Source: Ichthyophis bannanicus (taxonomy: Eukaryota > Chordata > Amphibia > Gymnophiona > Ichthyophiidae). From it: a stretch of DNA of 64,000 bases. The DNA is taken from the NCBI GenBank assembly GCA_033557465.1, contig CM066034.1:416494159-416558158 (forward strand), given 5' to 3'. The notes under the pieces are model-generated. The model worked only from the letters and a program-made list of their open reading frames with translations. It made no database searches and had not been told where the DNA came from. Below are positions 41,676 to 52,411 of this stretch, one piece after another. Each line of letters opens with the position of its first letter. Position 1 is the stretch's first letter. The position numbers and the translations under genes are program-made.

Positions 41676-44516
41676 ATGGTTCGGAAGAAGGTATCCTTGA
41701 AGGATACTACCAAAAGCAGTGAGGTTCCAAAAAAGAGTAAAGTAGCCCAAATGCCCTTGAGTATGGTGCAGACAGAGCATAAAGATTCCAAATTACCCAT
41801 GCCTACCAATAGCCAGATTAATATTAATAAAATACAGTCTCTAAAATGCTTGTATGCAAATGCTAGAAGTCTAAACAATAAGATGGGAGAGTTAGAATAT
41901 ATAGCACTAAATGAGAGGTTAGATATGATTGGAATATCAGAGACATGGTGGAAGGAGGACAACTAGTGCGACACTGTGATACCTGGGTACAAACTATATC
42001 GTAATGATAGAGCTGATCAAATTGTGGAGGGGTTGCATTCTATGTTAGAGAGGGCATTGAGTCATAAAGGATTAAAGTTTTGCAGGAAACAAAATTTGCT
42101 GTAGAATCTCTATGGATTGAAATTCCATGTATGAAGGGGAAGGTGATGGCAGTGGGGGGTGTACTATCGACCGCCTGGCCAGAATGAACAAATGGATGAT
42201 GAAATGCTCAAAGAAATCAAGGAAGCTAACAAAAGTCACAGCAGAGTAATAATAATGGGTGATTTCAAATATCCCGATATCGACTGGGTCAGTGTCACAG
42301 CAGGACATACTAGGGAGATAAAGTTTCTAGATGAAATAAATGAGTGTTTCTTGGAGCAACTGGTTCATGAACTGACCAGAGGGGAAACCATACTGGACGT
42401 AGTCCTTAGTGGAACACCAGATCTGGTGCAAGAAATAAGGGTGTTGGGATCACTTGGCAATAGTGATCATAGCATGATCGTGTTTGATTTAATTAGTGGA
42501 GGCGGGATAGTAAAGAAATCCACAGTACTATCTTTTAAATTTCGAAAGGGAGACTATGATAAAATGAGGAATATAGTTAAGAAAAAACTAAAAGGAGAGG
42601 TTGCAAAGGTTAAGACTTACATTACGCTTGGGTGTTGTTTAAAAATACTATCCTGGAAGCCCAGACCAGCTGTATTCCACGCATTAAGAAAAGTGGAAGA
42701 AAGTCCAAAAAACTGCCAGCATGGTTTAAAGGTGAGGTCAGAGAGGCTGTTACTGCCAAAAAAACATCTTTCAGGAAATGGAAAAAACAGCCAAACGAAA
42801 ACTGGAAACAGCACAAGCACTGGCAAGTTAAATGTAAAGCATTGATAAGGCAGGCAAAGTGAGAATTTGAGAAGGAACTTGCTACAGAAGCAAAAACATG
42901 AAATAAAGACTTTTTCAAGTACATTCATTGCAAAAGGCCTGTGAGAGAGTCAATTGGACCATTAGATGGTAGAGGGGTAAAAGGGGCAGTAAGAGGAGAC
43001 AAGGCTATAGCGGAGAGACTGAATGAATTCTTTGCTTCAGTCTTTACTGAGGAAGATGTAGGGATGTTACCCAAGACTGAAGTGATATTTAAAGGTGCTA
43101 CTGCAGAGGAATTGAGAGAAATATTGCTACACCGGGAAGATGTTTTGCAACTATTTGATAAACTGAATTGTAGCAAATCACCTGGACTGGATGGTATACA
43201 TCCAAGAGTGTTGAAAGAACTGAAATATGAGATTGCAGACCTGCTATTAATAATCTGTGAACTTTCATTAAAATCATCTGTAATACCTGAAGATTGAAGG
43301 ATCGCCAATGTAACGCCAATTTTTAAAAAGGGTTCCAGGGGTGATCCGGGAAATTACAGACCGGTGAAGCTGACATCAGTACCAGTGAAAATGGTAGAAA
43401 CCATCATAAAGAACAAAATTACACAGCATGTAGATAGTCATGGCCTAATGGGAGACAGCCAACATGGCTTTAGACAAGGAAGATCTTGTCTTATTAATCT
43501 GATATTTTTTTAAGGTGTGAATAAACAGGTAGACAAAGGTGAGTTGGATGACATAGTGTATCTGGACTTTCAGAAAGCCTTTGACAAGGTCCCTCATCAG
43601 AGACTTTTGGCAAAACTAAAAAGTCATGGGATAGGAGGCAGTGTACTATTGTGGATCGGGAACTGGTTAAAAGATAGAAAGCAGAGGGTAGGGCTAAATG
43701 GCCAATTTTCTCAATGGAAAAAGGTGAATAGTGGAGTACCCCAGGGATCTGTACTGGGTCCGCTACTTTTTGACATATTCATAAATGACCTGGAAAAGGG
43801 AATAACTAGTGAAGTTATCAAATTTGCAGACAACACTAAACTGTTTAAAGTTGTTAAAATCCAAGAGGACTCTGGAAAACTGCAGGAGGATCTGGATAAA
43901 TTGGCATCCAAATGGCAGATGAAATTTAATGTGGACAAGTGAAAAGTTATGCACCCAGTGTGCAGTGGCAGCCAAGAAAGCAAATAGAATGCTAGGTATC
44001 ATAAGGAAAGGAATGGAAAATAAAACAAAGGATATTATAATGCCTCTGTATCGTTCCATGGTACGACCGCACCTTGAATAGTGTGTGCAATTCTGGTCAC
44101 CTTATCTTAAAAAGGATATAGCGATTTTAGAAAAGGTATAGAGAAGAGCCACCAAAATGGTAAAGGGGATGGAAGGCTACTCCTATGAAGAGAGGCTACA
44201 AAGGTTAGGGCTCTTCAACCTGGAAAAGGGACGGCTGAGGGGAGATATGATAGAGGTCTATAAATTAATGAATGGAGTGGAACGGTTAAACGTAGATCGA
44301 TTGTTTACGCTATCAGAATATAGAAAGACTAGGGGACATGTAATGAAGCTACAGGGTAAACTATTTAAGACAAATAAGAGAAAATATTTTTTCACTCAAC
44401 GTGTAATCAAACTCTGGAATTTGTTACCAGAGGATGTAGTAAGAGCTCTTAGTGTAGCTGGGTTTAAAAAAGGTTTGGACAAGTTCCTGGAGGAAAGGTC
44501 CATAAACCATTATTAA
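41676..44516 (+). pseudogene. CR1 ORF2 (endonuclease-RT), broken
   Basis: Endonuclease: YANARSLNNKMGELEYIA near 41850, ISETWWKEDN then a TAG near 41965, YYRPPGQNEQ near 42165, IIMGDFKYPDIDW near 42245 and NSDHSMIVFDL near 42460. Linker 42630-42865. RT: KSPGLDGIHPRVLKEL near 43175, a TGA near 43296, GFRQGRSCLINLI near 43470, YLDFQKAFDKVPH near 43558, [18 protein letters not shown] near 43730 and FADNTK near 43823, where the second catalytic Asp is Asn. A short deletion/shift near 43945 precedes the C-terminal domain ([40 protein letters not shown]), ending at 44516. Confidence 0.85.
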
Positions 44517-44691
44517 AAAGGGACCCATGATATTAATGCTTGACCCAATAGAAGCATTGTGGAACCTATGTCTCTCTTGGGGATTGTGCTAGGTACGTAT
44601 GACCTAGATTGGCCACTGTTGGAAACAGGATACTGGGCTTGATGGACCTTGGTCTGACCCAGTATGGCATATCTTATGTTCTTATGTAGTA

Positions 44692-45296
44692 TGCGAAATA
44701 AGTGCCCAGATGTTGAGGCTTTAATGGAAGAGGCTGACTTAGATTTTGTGACGGTTACAGAGACATGGTTCACTGACAGCCATGACTAGGATGTAATTAT
44801 ACCAGGCTATACTTTATTCAGGAAGGACAGGGCAAGAAGAAGGGGAGGAGGAGTGGCACTATATGTAACAAATAATATTAAAGCTATAGGATTAAAGGGT
44901 TCACGAGGGTGCAAGGAGGCACTGTGAGTTAAACGAGAAAGAGAGAATGGGAAATCCATTTGCATTGGTGTGATATACAAATCTCCTTTACAGGGAGAAA
45001 AAGTGGACAGAGATTTAATAGAAGACATACACAGTATTGCCATGAAAAGAAGTGCTGCTGATAGGTGATTTCAATATGCTGTGGTGTCATCTAGAAGAAA
45101 GTGATCCTAAATTCTCTACATGGAGAATTCCAGCAACTGGTAGCAGAAAGCACATTTAAAGGGGCCATACTGGACCTTGTGTCCTACCAATGGGGAAAGC
45201 ATTTCTGATGTTATAGTGGGAGATCATTTTGCATCCAATAATCACCAGATGGTGTGGTTCAATATTAGGACTAGGGCTGATACAGTGAGAGCCTCA
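44692..45296 (+). pseudogene. Host CR1 ORF2 endonuclease part
   Basis: The reading is NKCPDVEALMEEADLDFVTVTETW, then GGGVALYVTNNIKAIG, GVIYKSPLQGEKVDRDLIED and HQMVWFNIRTRA, with several stops and shifts (for example near 44789 and 45065). Copy B begins at 45297. Confidence 0.7.
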
Positions 45297-45950
45297 GAGG
45301 TATGTTTTCTAAACTGCGGTAATGCCATTTGCGTTAGGTTCCGCGGTAAAGGTACAGATGCACATATAAAGGCGTGGGTGGTGCATCGTTACAGCAAGCC
45401 GATTCAGCTAACGCATGTTACAAACTAACTAACGTGCGCTTGTTGGGCACCTTGTAAGGTGCCCTAGAAGTAAAGTGCCTTATAAGTTGCCTTGTTAGGT
45501 GCCTTATAAGGTGCCTTGTAAGGTGCCTTATAAGGTGCCTTGTTAGGTGCCCTATAAGGTGCCTTATAAGGTGCCTTGCTAGGTGCCCTATAAGGTGCCT
45601 TATAAGGTGCCTTGCTAGGTGCCCTATAAGGTGCCTTATAAGGTGCCTTGTAAGGTGCCTCATAAGGCGCTTTGTAAGGTGCCCTTTACAATAGGTCTCC
45701 TTAGGCTAAGCGCCGTATTAGGCACCAGTGGACAGGGCACCTTAGAGGACACCCTGGGTTACGGAACCATAGGTTATGGTGGCCTAACAAGGTTATGGTG
45801 TCCTAGGTTAGTGTGGCCTAAGAGCTGCAAGGTGCTCCAGGATGACATGCATGACCTGTGAGGAACAGAGACAGATGTAGCCCTAACACTAGATAGAGCA
45901 CTCATTAAAGGCAATGAACAGGTGAGTGAAGGAGGGAGAGCTGGGAGCTG
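45297..45950 (+). mobile_element. Copy B: truncated relative of A and C
   Basis: It begins GAGGTATGTTTTCTAAACTGCGGTAATG, a diverged terminus, followed by gcatcgttacagc, the palindromic 12-bp minisatellite (45445-45690), ggttatggtg text and gaggaacagagacagatg. It stops at gggagct near 45950, where C and A continue for ~3 kb. CR1 coding follows directly, some of it missing, so a deletion removed the rest of the element and some CR1. Confidence 0.75.
45445..45690. repeat. Palindromic 12-bp minisatellite in copy B
   Basis: Around 20 units of AAGGTGCCTTRT/AGGTGCCCTATA-type. Minus-strand frames through it give repeating RHLIRHL peptides, which are translated repeat, not protein. Confidence 0.8.
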
Positions 45951-46706
45951 ATACAAGAGATCACAAGCATCAATATTTGGAAAGAGAATCTAGGAACGTA
46001 GTCAGGAAAGCAAAGAAACAAAAAGAAGAAGAAATAGTCAATGCAATAAAATGGGGGGACAAGTCATTTTTCAGATATGTTATCGAAAGGAGGAAGTGCA
46101 AGGATGAAGAAGAGGAATATGTAGAAGCTGATGAGGATAAAGAGTAATTGCTTAATAAATATTTTTCTTCTATGTTCACAGATGAAGGGCCAGGAGCAGG
46201 ACCTCAGAAAACACCCACAGATAGGAACAGAAGTGAAGGGGATCTTGAATGATTTTCAGAAGACTGTATTCATGAGGAAATAGCTAACCTAAAAGTAGAC
46301 AAAGTGAATGGGCCAGATGGGCTACATCCAAGTGTACTGAAGGAACTTGGGGAAGTTCTAGCAGCTTCACTGTCTAACCTTTTCAATACTTCTTTATAGT
46401 CGGGAGTGGTCCCAGAAGACTGGACAAAGAAAAATGTGTCCCTTTACACAAAAGCAGAAGTAAGTATGAGGGTGAGAACTACAGACTGGTAGTCTGACAT
46501 CTGTGGTGAGTAATTTAATGGAAATGTTGCTAAAACAGAGGATAGTGAGGTTTCTGGAGTCCAGTGGTTTGCAGGATCTGAGGCAGTATGGGTTTACTAG
46601 AGGCAGGTCTTGTCAGACAATTCTGATTGACAGGGTGACCAGCACAAATTTCATTGACTGGGTGACCAGAATGTTGGACCGAGGGAGAGTCCTAGATGTG
46701 GTGTAC
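45951..46706 (+). pseudogene. Host CR1 linker and RT N-terminal part
   Basis: The reading is RNVVRKAKKQKEEEIVNAIKWGDKSFFRYV (45990-46085), then GAGPQKTPTDRNRSEGD, KVNGPDGLHPSVLKELGEV near 46310 and GRSCQTILID near 46600, up to VLDVVY at 46706. Stops occur near 46145, 46250 and 46399. E2 interrupts immediately before the LD(F/I)SKAF motif. Confidence 0.75.
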
Positions 46707-46774
46707 TGTCATAACGCGGAACCTATGAAGGAAATAGTTTTAGAAAAAACCCTGTTTTACATGGAACTGAGAAG

Positions 46775-47838
46775 ATGCAGAGAGCGCAGTTCCAGCGCAG
46801 CACAGCCAGAGGGCATATGAGCAGTTCCACAGAGCCAGAAGCAACGTGCTCTGACACTGATTGCATTAGTAGCAAGCAGTTTCACCTGAGATCAAGCCCA
46901 AAATGTTCAAACCAAAAATCCCTTTATAAAGGAAACCAGATGGTAGAAGAGAGGGGCAGCAGCAAGGAGAGCAGTAGTAAGAACCGGCAAAGCAGCAAGG
47001 AGAGCCGTGGAAGCAACAGGAGCGGCGAAAGTAGCCTAACCAGGAACATAGCCAGAAGCACAGCAAGTATCACTGCAAGAGGCTCAGCAAGAGGCTCAGG
47101 ACGGAGCACAGCCTGGAGCAGCAGTTTGAATAGCTGTGGGAAAAGGAACCTGGAACAGGACAGCTTCCACGTGCAGCCAATTCAAAGAGACAGAATCCAA
47201 AGGAGTTTCACTCAAAGGGATAGAGTCAGAGAGGCCAAACATATTGGGACGGAGTCCATAGCAAAGCAAACAGAAGAAGCAGTTTGCCTGATAAAAGCAA
47301 CTCTTCTAGCCCAAGTAAGTTCATTGTATCAAACCAGCAAAGAACAAGGAAGGGAAGTTCCTGCTACAGAGATACCTTTGCTAAGAACCACAAAGGGTGG
47401 AAATCCATACCGGGTTTGCCTGATAGCCCTGAAAGCAGAGCACTGCATAGAACAGCTTGTCTGCCTGAGAAAGCACGTTACAAGAAGAGCTCTGGGTGTG
47501 GCAGCTTAGAGAAGCCAAGGTATGTCAAATCCTTAATTCTAAGAGAAAGTTTTACTGATGAAAACCCTGTTCAAAGAGTTAAACTTTATAAGGGGAGAAG
47601 AAGTAAAACTGACCTTTTAAAAGCATTTCCCCAAAGCTTAGTAAGAGAGTTTTATGGGAAGCAAAAGAATCCCTGTGAGGAGTTAACAGGGAGTGAAAAT
47701 TATCATTCATCTGAGGAGGGCAGTGACCCTGAGTCAATGGACTTTGAATATGAAAACAGTATTCCCATTCCTCAGGAGGAGCCGATGGAATGTAATCTTT
47801 GTTCAGCAGCTAGCATGAATTCCCTGCAGGATTTATAG
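46775..47838 (+). pseudogene. E2 protein frame, one frameshift
   Basis: Two overlapping frames (46775-47509 and 47284-47838) share the element's coding region and must be separated by a frameshift between 47284 and 47509. The start lies 68 bp from the left end, as in E1. The N-terminal part is S/R/K/E-rich low complexity where E1 is G/K/E-rich. The second frame holds the better-conserved C-terminal part: GRRSKTDLL, SLVREFYGKQ, EEGSDPESMDFEYE and EEPMECNLC, paralleling RGQRSRL and EEMDCSLC in E1. Function unknown; no recognised domain. Confidence 0.5.
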
Positions 47839-47922
47839 AAAGAGAAGAACTCTGCTGATGTTGAAGCTTGTGACCATTTTTCTGCTGATATATTAATTTG
47901 TTTTGATTTAAAAGAAGCCTTA

Positions 47923-48222
47923 AACAAGAGCACATTGAACCATTAAGGTTGAAGAAATTGGTACGGAAAGTTCACCCCCAGAGTCTTCGAGCAGTCCTTA
48001 CACATCCAGAACGTTAAAGTTCACTGTAGACACTGCCACAGGAGTCTCAGAACTCTTTTTTCCTCGAGGTAGATAATACACCTTACTTAAGGGTGGAGTT
48101 AATTCAGCAGGAATTTTCAGAATCTCCAACATATACCGTTTAAACATGTCAACAGCTGCAATACCAGGAAGATGTGGGAAATTCAAAATTCGGAGATTCA
48201 CTGCCCTGGAGGCATTTTCCAA
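47923..48222 (-). pseudogene. L1 ORF1 RRM part, inverted segment
   Basis: On the minus strand: MENASRAVNLRILNFPHLPG, then MFKRYMLEILKIP and LSKVYYLPRGKK, the RRM of an L1 ORF1p. It continues past a stop near 47999 to the segment boundary at 47923. Confidence 0.75.
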
Positions 48223-48232
48223 CAGATAAAGA

Positions 48233-48518
48233 TTGGCTTCTCAAGATGTTCTTTAAAAAAAGATTGCAAACCTTTTTGGGCTATAAAATATCTATGTTTC
48301 CTGACTTAGTTAAGGAAACCCAGAGGAGGAGAAAGCAATTTTTGCTTTATAAGGCGGGGGTTTTGAAAATTGGAGGATCTTTCTTCCTTAGATTTCCATG
48401 CAGGTGCTTGGTTATTATTGAGGATGTTAAGTATGTCTTTTCTGATCCAAGTGATCTGAATGTTTTCATTAATGCCAGACTTCCTGCTAATACTATGCCT
48501 ATTTCTGCACCAGAGTGA
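48233..48518 (+). pseudogene. L1 ORF1 C-terminal domain, upright segment
   Basis: The reading is DKDWLLKMFFKKRLQTFLG, FPDLVKETQRRRKQFLLY, GGSFFLRFPCRCLVIIEDV and YVFSDPSDLNVFI, then a stop at 48516-48518. This is the CTD that clamps RNA. It continues the inverted RRM segment with little loss at the junction. Confidence 0.8.
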
Positions 48519-49100
48519 TTTGTAACATCTTGTATATCCTCGTTTTGGTTAAGTATCCTGGGTCCTCTGCAGTCACTGATATCTTTGGGAATTTCTATAT
48601 TGTACTTATCCAAAGTCTCTGCTTTGATTAGATGTATTCTTCTTTTCCTCCCTTCACATTTGGATTATAATGGAGTACATTTATTTGTTTTTCCGGAATT
48701 TGTATTTTCCTTGAATGATATTCATTTATACTCTGTTTTTCCCTGTAAGGAATGTTGTAAATTTCTTGCTGGATTTGTAAAAATTTCAATAAACAGATAA
48801 TTTAAAAAAAAAAAAAGCCTTAGCCCAGACTTACACTTAACTGTGAAACCTACAACAGTTGATTGTTTGAAATGTTGGTGGAACCTTTTTGTTAAAGAGA
48901 AGGACTGTATTTACTTTCTTTGTGTCTTACTGGACCTTAGCATTGTTACTCTACACTTTGGCTTGAATCATTCTTCATAAGGAGTTCTGTACTACAAGGA
49001 CCAGAATCCTCTAGGCCCTTTGGGTCAATCACTCCTTAAAAATTAATTAAATGCGCCAGATGCCTTTACTCCAACCAACCACTAGGGGCACCTGGTGACA

Positions 49101-49410
49101 GTACTTAGATATCAGTAAAGCCTTTAACACCATTTGCACAGACAACTTATAAATAAAATTAGCACTCTAGGGATGGACCCTACAGTGACTGACTGGGATA
49201 GAAATTGGTTGGATGGGACCTGGCAAAGGGTACAGGTAAATGGAGTTCACTGAGGAGAAGGATGTTACCAGTGGTGTGCTGCAGGGATCTGTCTTTGGTC
49301 CAATTCTTTTTAACATTTTTGTTAGTGATATTGCGGAAGGGCTGTCAGGTAAGATTTGCGTCTTTATGGATGATACCAATATCTGAAATAGAGTAGACAC
49401 CCAGTAGCAG
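49101..49410 (+). pseudogene. Host CR1 RT continuation after E2
   Basis: The reading is LDISKAFN, a frameshifted stretch, then VTSGVLQGSVFGPILFNIFVSDIAEGLSGK and FMDDTNI (FADD altered to FMDD), then a stop and NRVDTQ. CR1 similarity ends near 49405. Confidence 0.7.
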
Positions 49411-49664
49411 GTGAGCAGTAGTGATGGGATTAAGGTCTCTCCTTTGCCACCCCTCCCGGAAAATCCTCTTCTGTGCCTCTTTCCTTCTTCAATGTCATGG
49501 CTGGTCTCTTGTGGGAAGGGGACTGGACACCTAGGGCCCAATATTCAGTGCCAATTCTAGACCTGGAAATTCAATGCTGGGGCCACATCCATCCACCAGC
49601 ATTGAATATGCACTTTTGCCGCAAAATCTGGAAGCTAACTGGGCAGCAGTGATATTGAGCTTCT

Positions 49665-50700
49665 GGCCATTTATATTTATGTTTATTCATTTGATAAAAA
49701 CCGCCTTTCTCTGACAATCAAGGCGGTGCACAATTAAAAACAATTAAAAGGAGGCCAATGGCCAATGAAATAGAAAGAAAAGTTTACAATGTTCTGATAG
49801 GAGAATAAAAGAAATAGAGAGACAAGACAGGACAATTAGTAGGTAGCAAATCCTGGGGGGGAGATAAGAAGAGGAGGGAGGGAGGATATCACACAAAGAG
49901 GGAAGGGAGGTCAAAGGCCAGGGAGAAGAGATGAGTCTTTAGATTTCGTTTGAAACTGGTATACTGGAGTTCTAAGCGGAGGGAAGTGGGGAGAGAATTC
50001 CACAGAGCGGGGCCAGCAAAAAAGAAGGCAGAGGACTGGGTGGATTGGAGGTGAGCACGGGAGGGAGAGGGAAGGGAAAGGCGATTAAGATGGAACGAGC
50101 GAGGAGTGTGCCTGGGGGAGTGGAAGGAAAGAAGATTCGTTAAGTATTGTGGGGTACTGGTGTGGAGAGCTTTATGAACTAAAGTGAGCAGTTTGAATTG
50201 AGTGCGGAAGGGGATAGGCAGCCAGTGGAGGCGGAACAGCAGGGGAGTGACGTGATCCCGGAGAGTGGAGTGAGTAACAAGACGAGCTGCAGTGTTTTGA
50301 ATCCGCTGAAGTCACAGCAATTGGGATTTGGGGAGACCAGTGAAAACCGAATTGGAGAAGTCCACCCGTGACATGACTAAAGATATCAGTAGAGTAGTGA
50401 GGGCTGATGGGGAAAGGAAAGGACGGATTGCCCGAATTTGATGAAGAAAGAAAAAAGAGGTCTTAGTAATGTGCGAGATATGTGCATGAAAAGATAGATC
50501 AGAATCAAAATGTACACCAAGGTATCGGAAGGTAGTGACTAAAGGGACGGGGGTGCCGGAGAAACAGGGGGCCAACGAAGGAGGTGGGCTACCGTGAGAA
50601 AACCAAATGGCGATTGTCTTGGCTAGGTTCAGGTGGAGACAGTTATGTGTTAGCCAATTGGCTACATCAGAAAGACAGGAGTTCAATACAGAAAGATCTG
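49665..50700 (-). mobile_element. L2-like LINE 3' half
   Basis: It begins at its 3' end with atttatatttatgtttattc, aaccgcctttctctg and caaggcggtgcacaatt. Coding then runs on the minus strand to about 50700. It is 5'-truncated within the RT. Confidence 0.75.
49900..50686 (-). pseudogene. L2-like RT thumb and C-terminal domain
   Basis: On the minus strand: DVANWLTHNCLHLNLAKT near 50665, FRYLGVHFDSDLSFHAHI near 50535, SRVDFSNSVFTGLPKSQL near 50355, a frameshift near 50312, then HWLPIPFR-type text near 50215 and the C-terminal HLNRLSLP region near 50090. No catalytic YADD is retained. Confidence 0.7.
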
Positions 50701-50859
50701 GACAAGAGGGGGAAGTATGGTGGAGCTTCTATGACTAAAGTTAGGCCAGCATTTTCTGTGCCTTACTTTAGCTGCATGTTGCTAACTGGACAGCAATATT
50801 GCTGCTTCCCTGTTGGCGACTGTGTTAGCGATGCTCAATATCTCTAGTTCAGCAGCATT

Positions 50860-51085
50860 CTAGATAGGCCTAAAGCAAAGCAACATGCAGCAAGGTTTCA
50901 TGTTGTGCCTCAGCCAGGTTGTATCCTGCCTTCCAGTGAAAAGGTCTCAGGTTCAAGACCGACTCTTTGAAATTGTCATACCACAGATCTCTTGATTAGA
51001 TTGTAAACTCTGATGAGCAGGGGCTGTGCCTTACATCTATATGAACAGGGCTCTACAAATGATTAGTAGTAGTAGTAGCAGCAGG
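50860..51085 (+). mobile_element. SINE with L2-type tail
   Basis: B-box-like GGTTCAAGACC near 50951 is followed by gattgtaaactctgatgagcaggg, almost identical to the L2 3' end at 56475. The tail is ctacaaatgattagtagtagtagtag. The A box is not clear. Confidence 0.6.
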
Positions 51086-51089
51086 TCTG

Positions 51090-52000
51090 CAAACCATATA
51101 AATCCATTGGAAATTCCACACATCCCCCCCCCCCCCAAGTTCTTAAAGTGATCCCTTAGGGTTGGCTTAATTGTCATAACTGATGTGTAGAGAGGGATGG
51201 AGAGAATAGGGAGCTTCACAGTTTGCCTGCCACTGCAGAGCTCTCCCGTTGCAGCACTTTGAAACAAGTTGACCATATCGCCCTCTCCCTTCTTCCCTAA
51301 GTTACAGTACTGGCAGGGATGCATAAGGACACTTTCTTGTCCCTCAGCATTCCCTCCAGCTGTGGCAAGGTAAACCATAAACAGTGGCTGTCTTGTCTCT
51401 TATTCCTTTTCCACAGCCTTCCCTCCCCCCACCCTCCACCACCAATTCTACACCTGGCCTCCACGTCTCCTCCCACTCCTAAGATATGGGTGAACAAATT
51501 AGCAAACTTTGAGCTCCTGCTTCCTTTATCCATTCAGCTGGTTGCTTCCCCCCCCCCCCCCCAAAGTTGAGTTTCATTCTACATGTGCACATGTTTGGGT
51601 ATGTAAATGAAGGGTATCATGGATTTCTGGCCTATGGTCCAATGGCCTCTTGTTCAAGCTTCTCATCAACCAATCAACTCTTGAACTTATTGCCAAGCAA
51701 CTAGGCAATCACACTGTCAAATGGTGACTCAAAAAACCATTTTTGTTTCTCTTCAATTACTAAAAGGAAACATACAGATACACCACCCTAGACCCAAGCC
51801 TGACAGAAACACCATACACATGAGAATAGAAATTGGAAAGCCCAAGAGGACGGCGTGTGGGATTTGCTTTACAGATGGACTTTGGATCCTTGTAATATTT
51901 CTTCTTTCTGCTGTGCTGATTTACTTGAGCTTCTTGGATTGTGGATTATTTAGATTGGTGTGATTCTGAAAATTACCACTGTCTGGATAATGGCGGTTAT
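51090..52000. other. Unassigned non-coding DNA with C homopolymers
   Basis: C runs lie at 51124-51136 and 51548-51562. I recognise no gene here. Confidence 0.45.
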
Positions 52001-52411
52001 TATCCGTATAGTGCCCTCACAGTCGACATTTTCAGTGTCATCCTCTAGTCAGATACTGCAGTTGAATATTCAGATGATATTTAAATATTATGGCTGACCA
52101 TCATAGCGTTTAAATATCCAGTGCTCTGAATGTTGGCCCCAAAGTGTTTATACTACACCATACAAAGGTTTATAAGTTCTTTAATATTTATAATGATTAA
52201 CTGGCTACTAGATTCAATTTCTCTTCAGATACTACTATATGCTTTCTTTCTTTCTTTTTTTTGGAAAAATGGTAATCTCTTGCCATATTTATTTATATGT
52301 CTGTATTTACAGATTCCATATTATCTGTATAGAACATATCTATGCATACACATTCACATACAAATTGGTATATCTCACATCATGCATAATGTAACATAAT
52401 CATATGAATAC

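Larger units (their letters stand above)
40260..44690 (+). mobile_element. CR1 LINE, near full length, nested in host CR1
   Basis: It has a 5' UTR (40260-40720), ORF1, ORF2 and a 3' UTR with gattggccactgttggaaac and ggtctgacccagtatggc, ending in ttatgttcttatg at 44687. A 5'-truncated minus-strand copy of the same subfamily is at 52412-52842. Possible duplication: atgcaca (left) versus atgcgaa (right), imperfect. Subfamily differs from the other CR1s here in motif text (YLDFQKAFDKVPH). Confidence 0.85.
47915..48822 (+). mobile_element. HAL1-like element: L1 ORF1 without ORF2, 5'-inverted, with TSD and poly(A)
   Basis: AAGCCTTA occurs at 47915-47922 and 48815-48822. The 3' part (48233-48814) is plus strand and ends AATAAA...poly(A). 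The 5' part (47923-48230) is inverted. Together they encode parts of one L1-type ORF1, then ~290 bp of 3' UTR with no endonuclease or RT. An ORF1-only element with an L1 tail matches HAL1 ('half-L1'). The inversion at the 5' end is the signature of twin priming. It is nested in E2. Confidence 0.75.
46707..49100 (+). mobile_element. E2: second ORF-bearing element with 4-bp TSD (2394 bp including nested HAL1-like copy)
   Basis: GTAC flanks both sides (46703-46706, 49101-49104) and CR1 reads through when E2 is removed. The left end is TGTCATAACGCGG and the right end, reverse-complemented, is TGTCACCAGGTG. The first ~115 bp align with E1, including the start codon context and CCTGTTT. Excluding the insertion at 47923-48814 and its duplicated target, E2 is about 1.5 kb, comparable to E1. 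Right-end stretches (actctgctttcatggattt in E1, actctacactttggcttga in E2) also correspond. Confidence 0.7.
39190..49410 (+). mobile_element. Host CR1 (39.2-49.4 kb) with three nested insertions
   Basis: One CR1 can be traced in order: ORF1 (39200-40141), the ORF1/ORF2 junction (...ggaaaacgatg near 40245, resuming atgcgaaataagtgcc near 44690), endonuclease (44692-45296), linker and RT (45951-46706), then RT motif A onward (49101-49410). The gaps are a second CR1 (40260-44690), copy B (45297-45950) and E2 (46707-49100). It belongs to the same subfamily as the CR1 at 20.6-22.4 kb, judging by the GAGPQKTPT..NRSEG linker. The 3' end after 49410 is missing. Confidence 0.75.
49534..52140. mobile_element. 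Composite region bounded by MITE-type inverted ends
   Basis: The left GGGCCCAATATTCAGTGCC (49534-49552) and right end (52121-52140), reverse-complemented GGGGCCAACATTCAGAGCA, match at 15 of 19 positions. Internal fragments near 50750-50850 (ggacagcaatattgctgc) may belong to it. It is filled by a L2-like tail and a SINE. No duplication was identified, so the boundaries could belong to two separate MITEs. Confidence 0.4.

Noticed and set aside
45418..45663. Minus-strand frame encoding repeated RHLIRHL-type peptide (also 38168-38374)
   Set aside because: It is the direct translation of the palindromic 12-bp minisatellite in copies A and B, with no start context or conservation as a protein.
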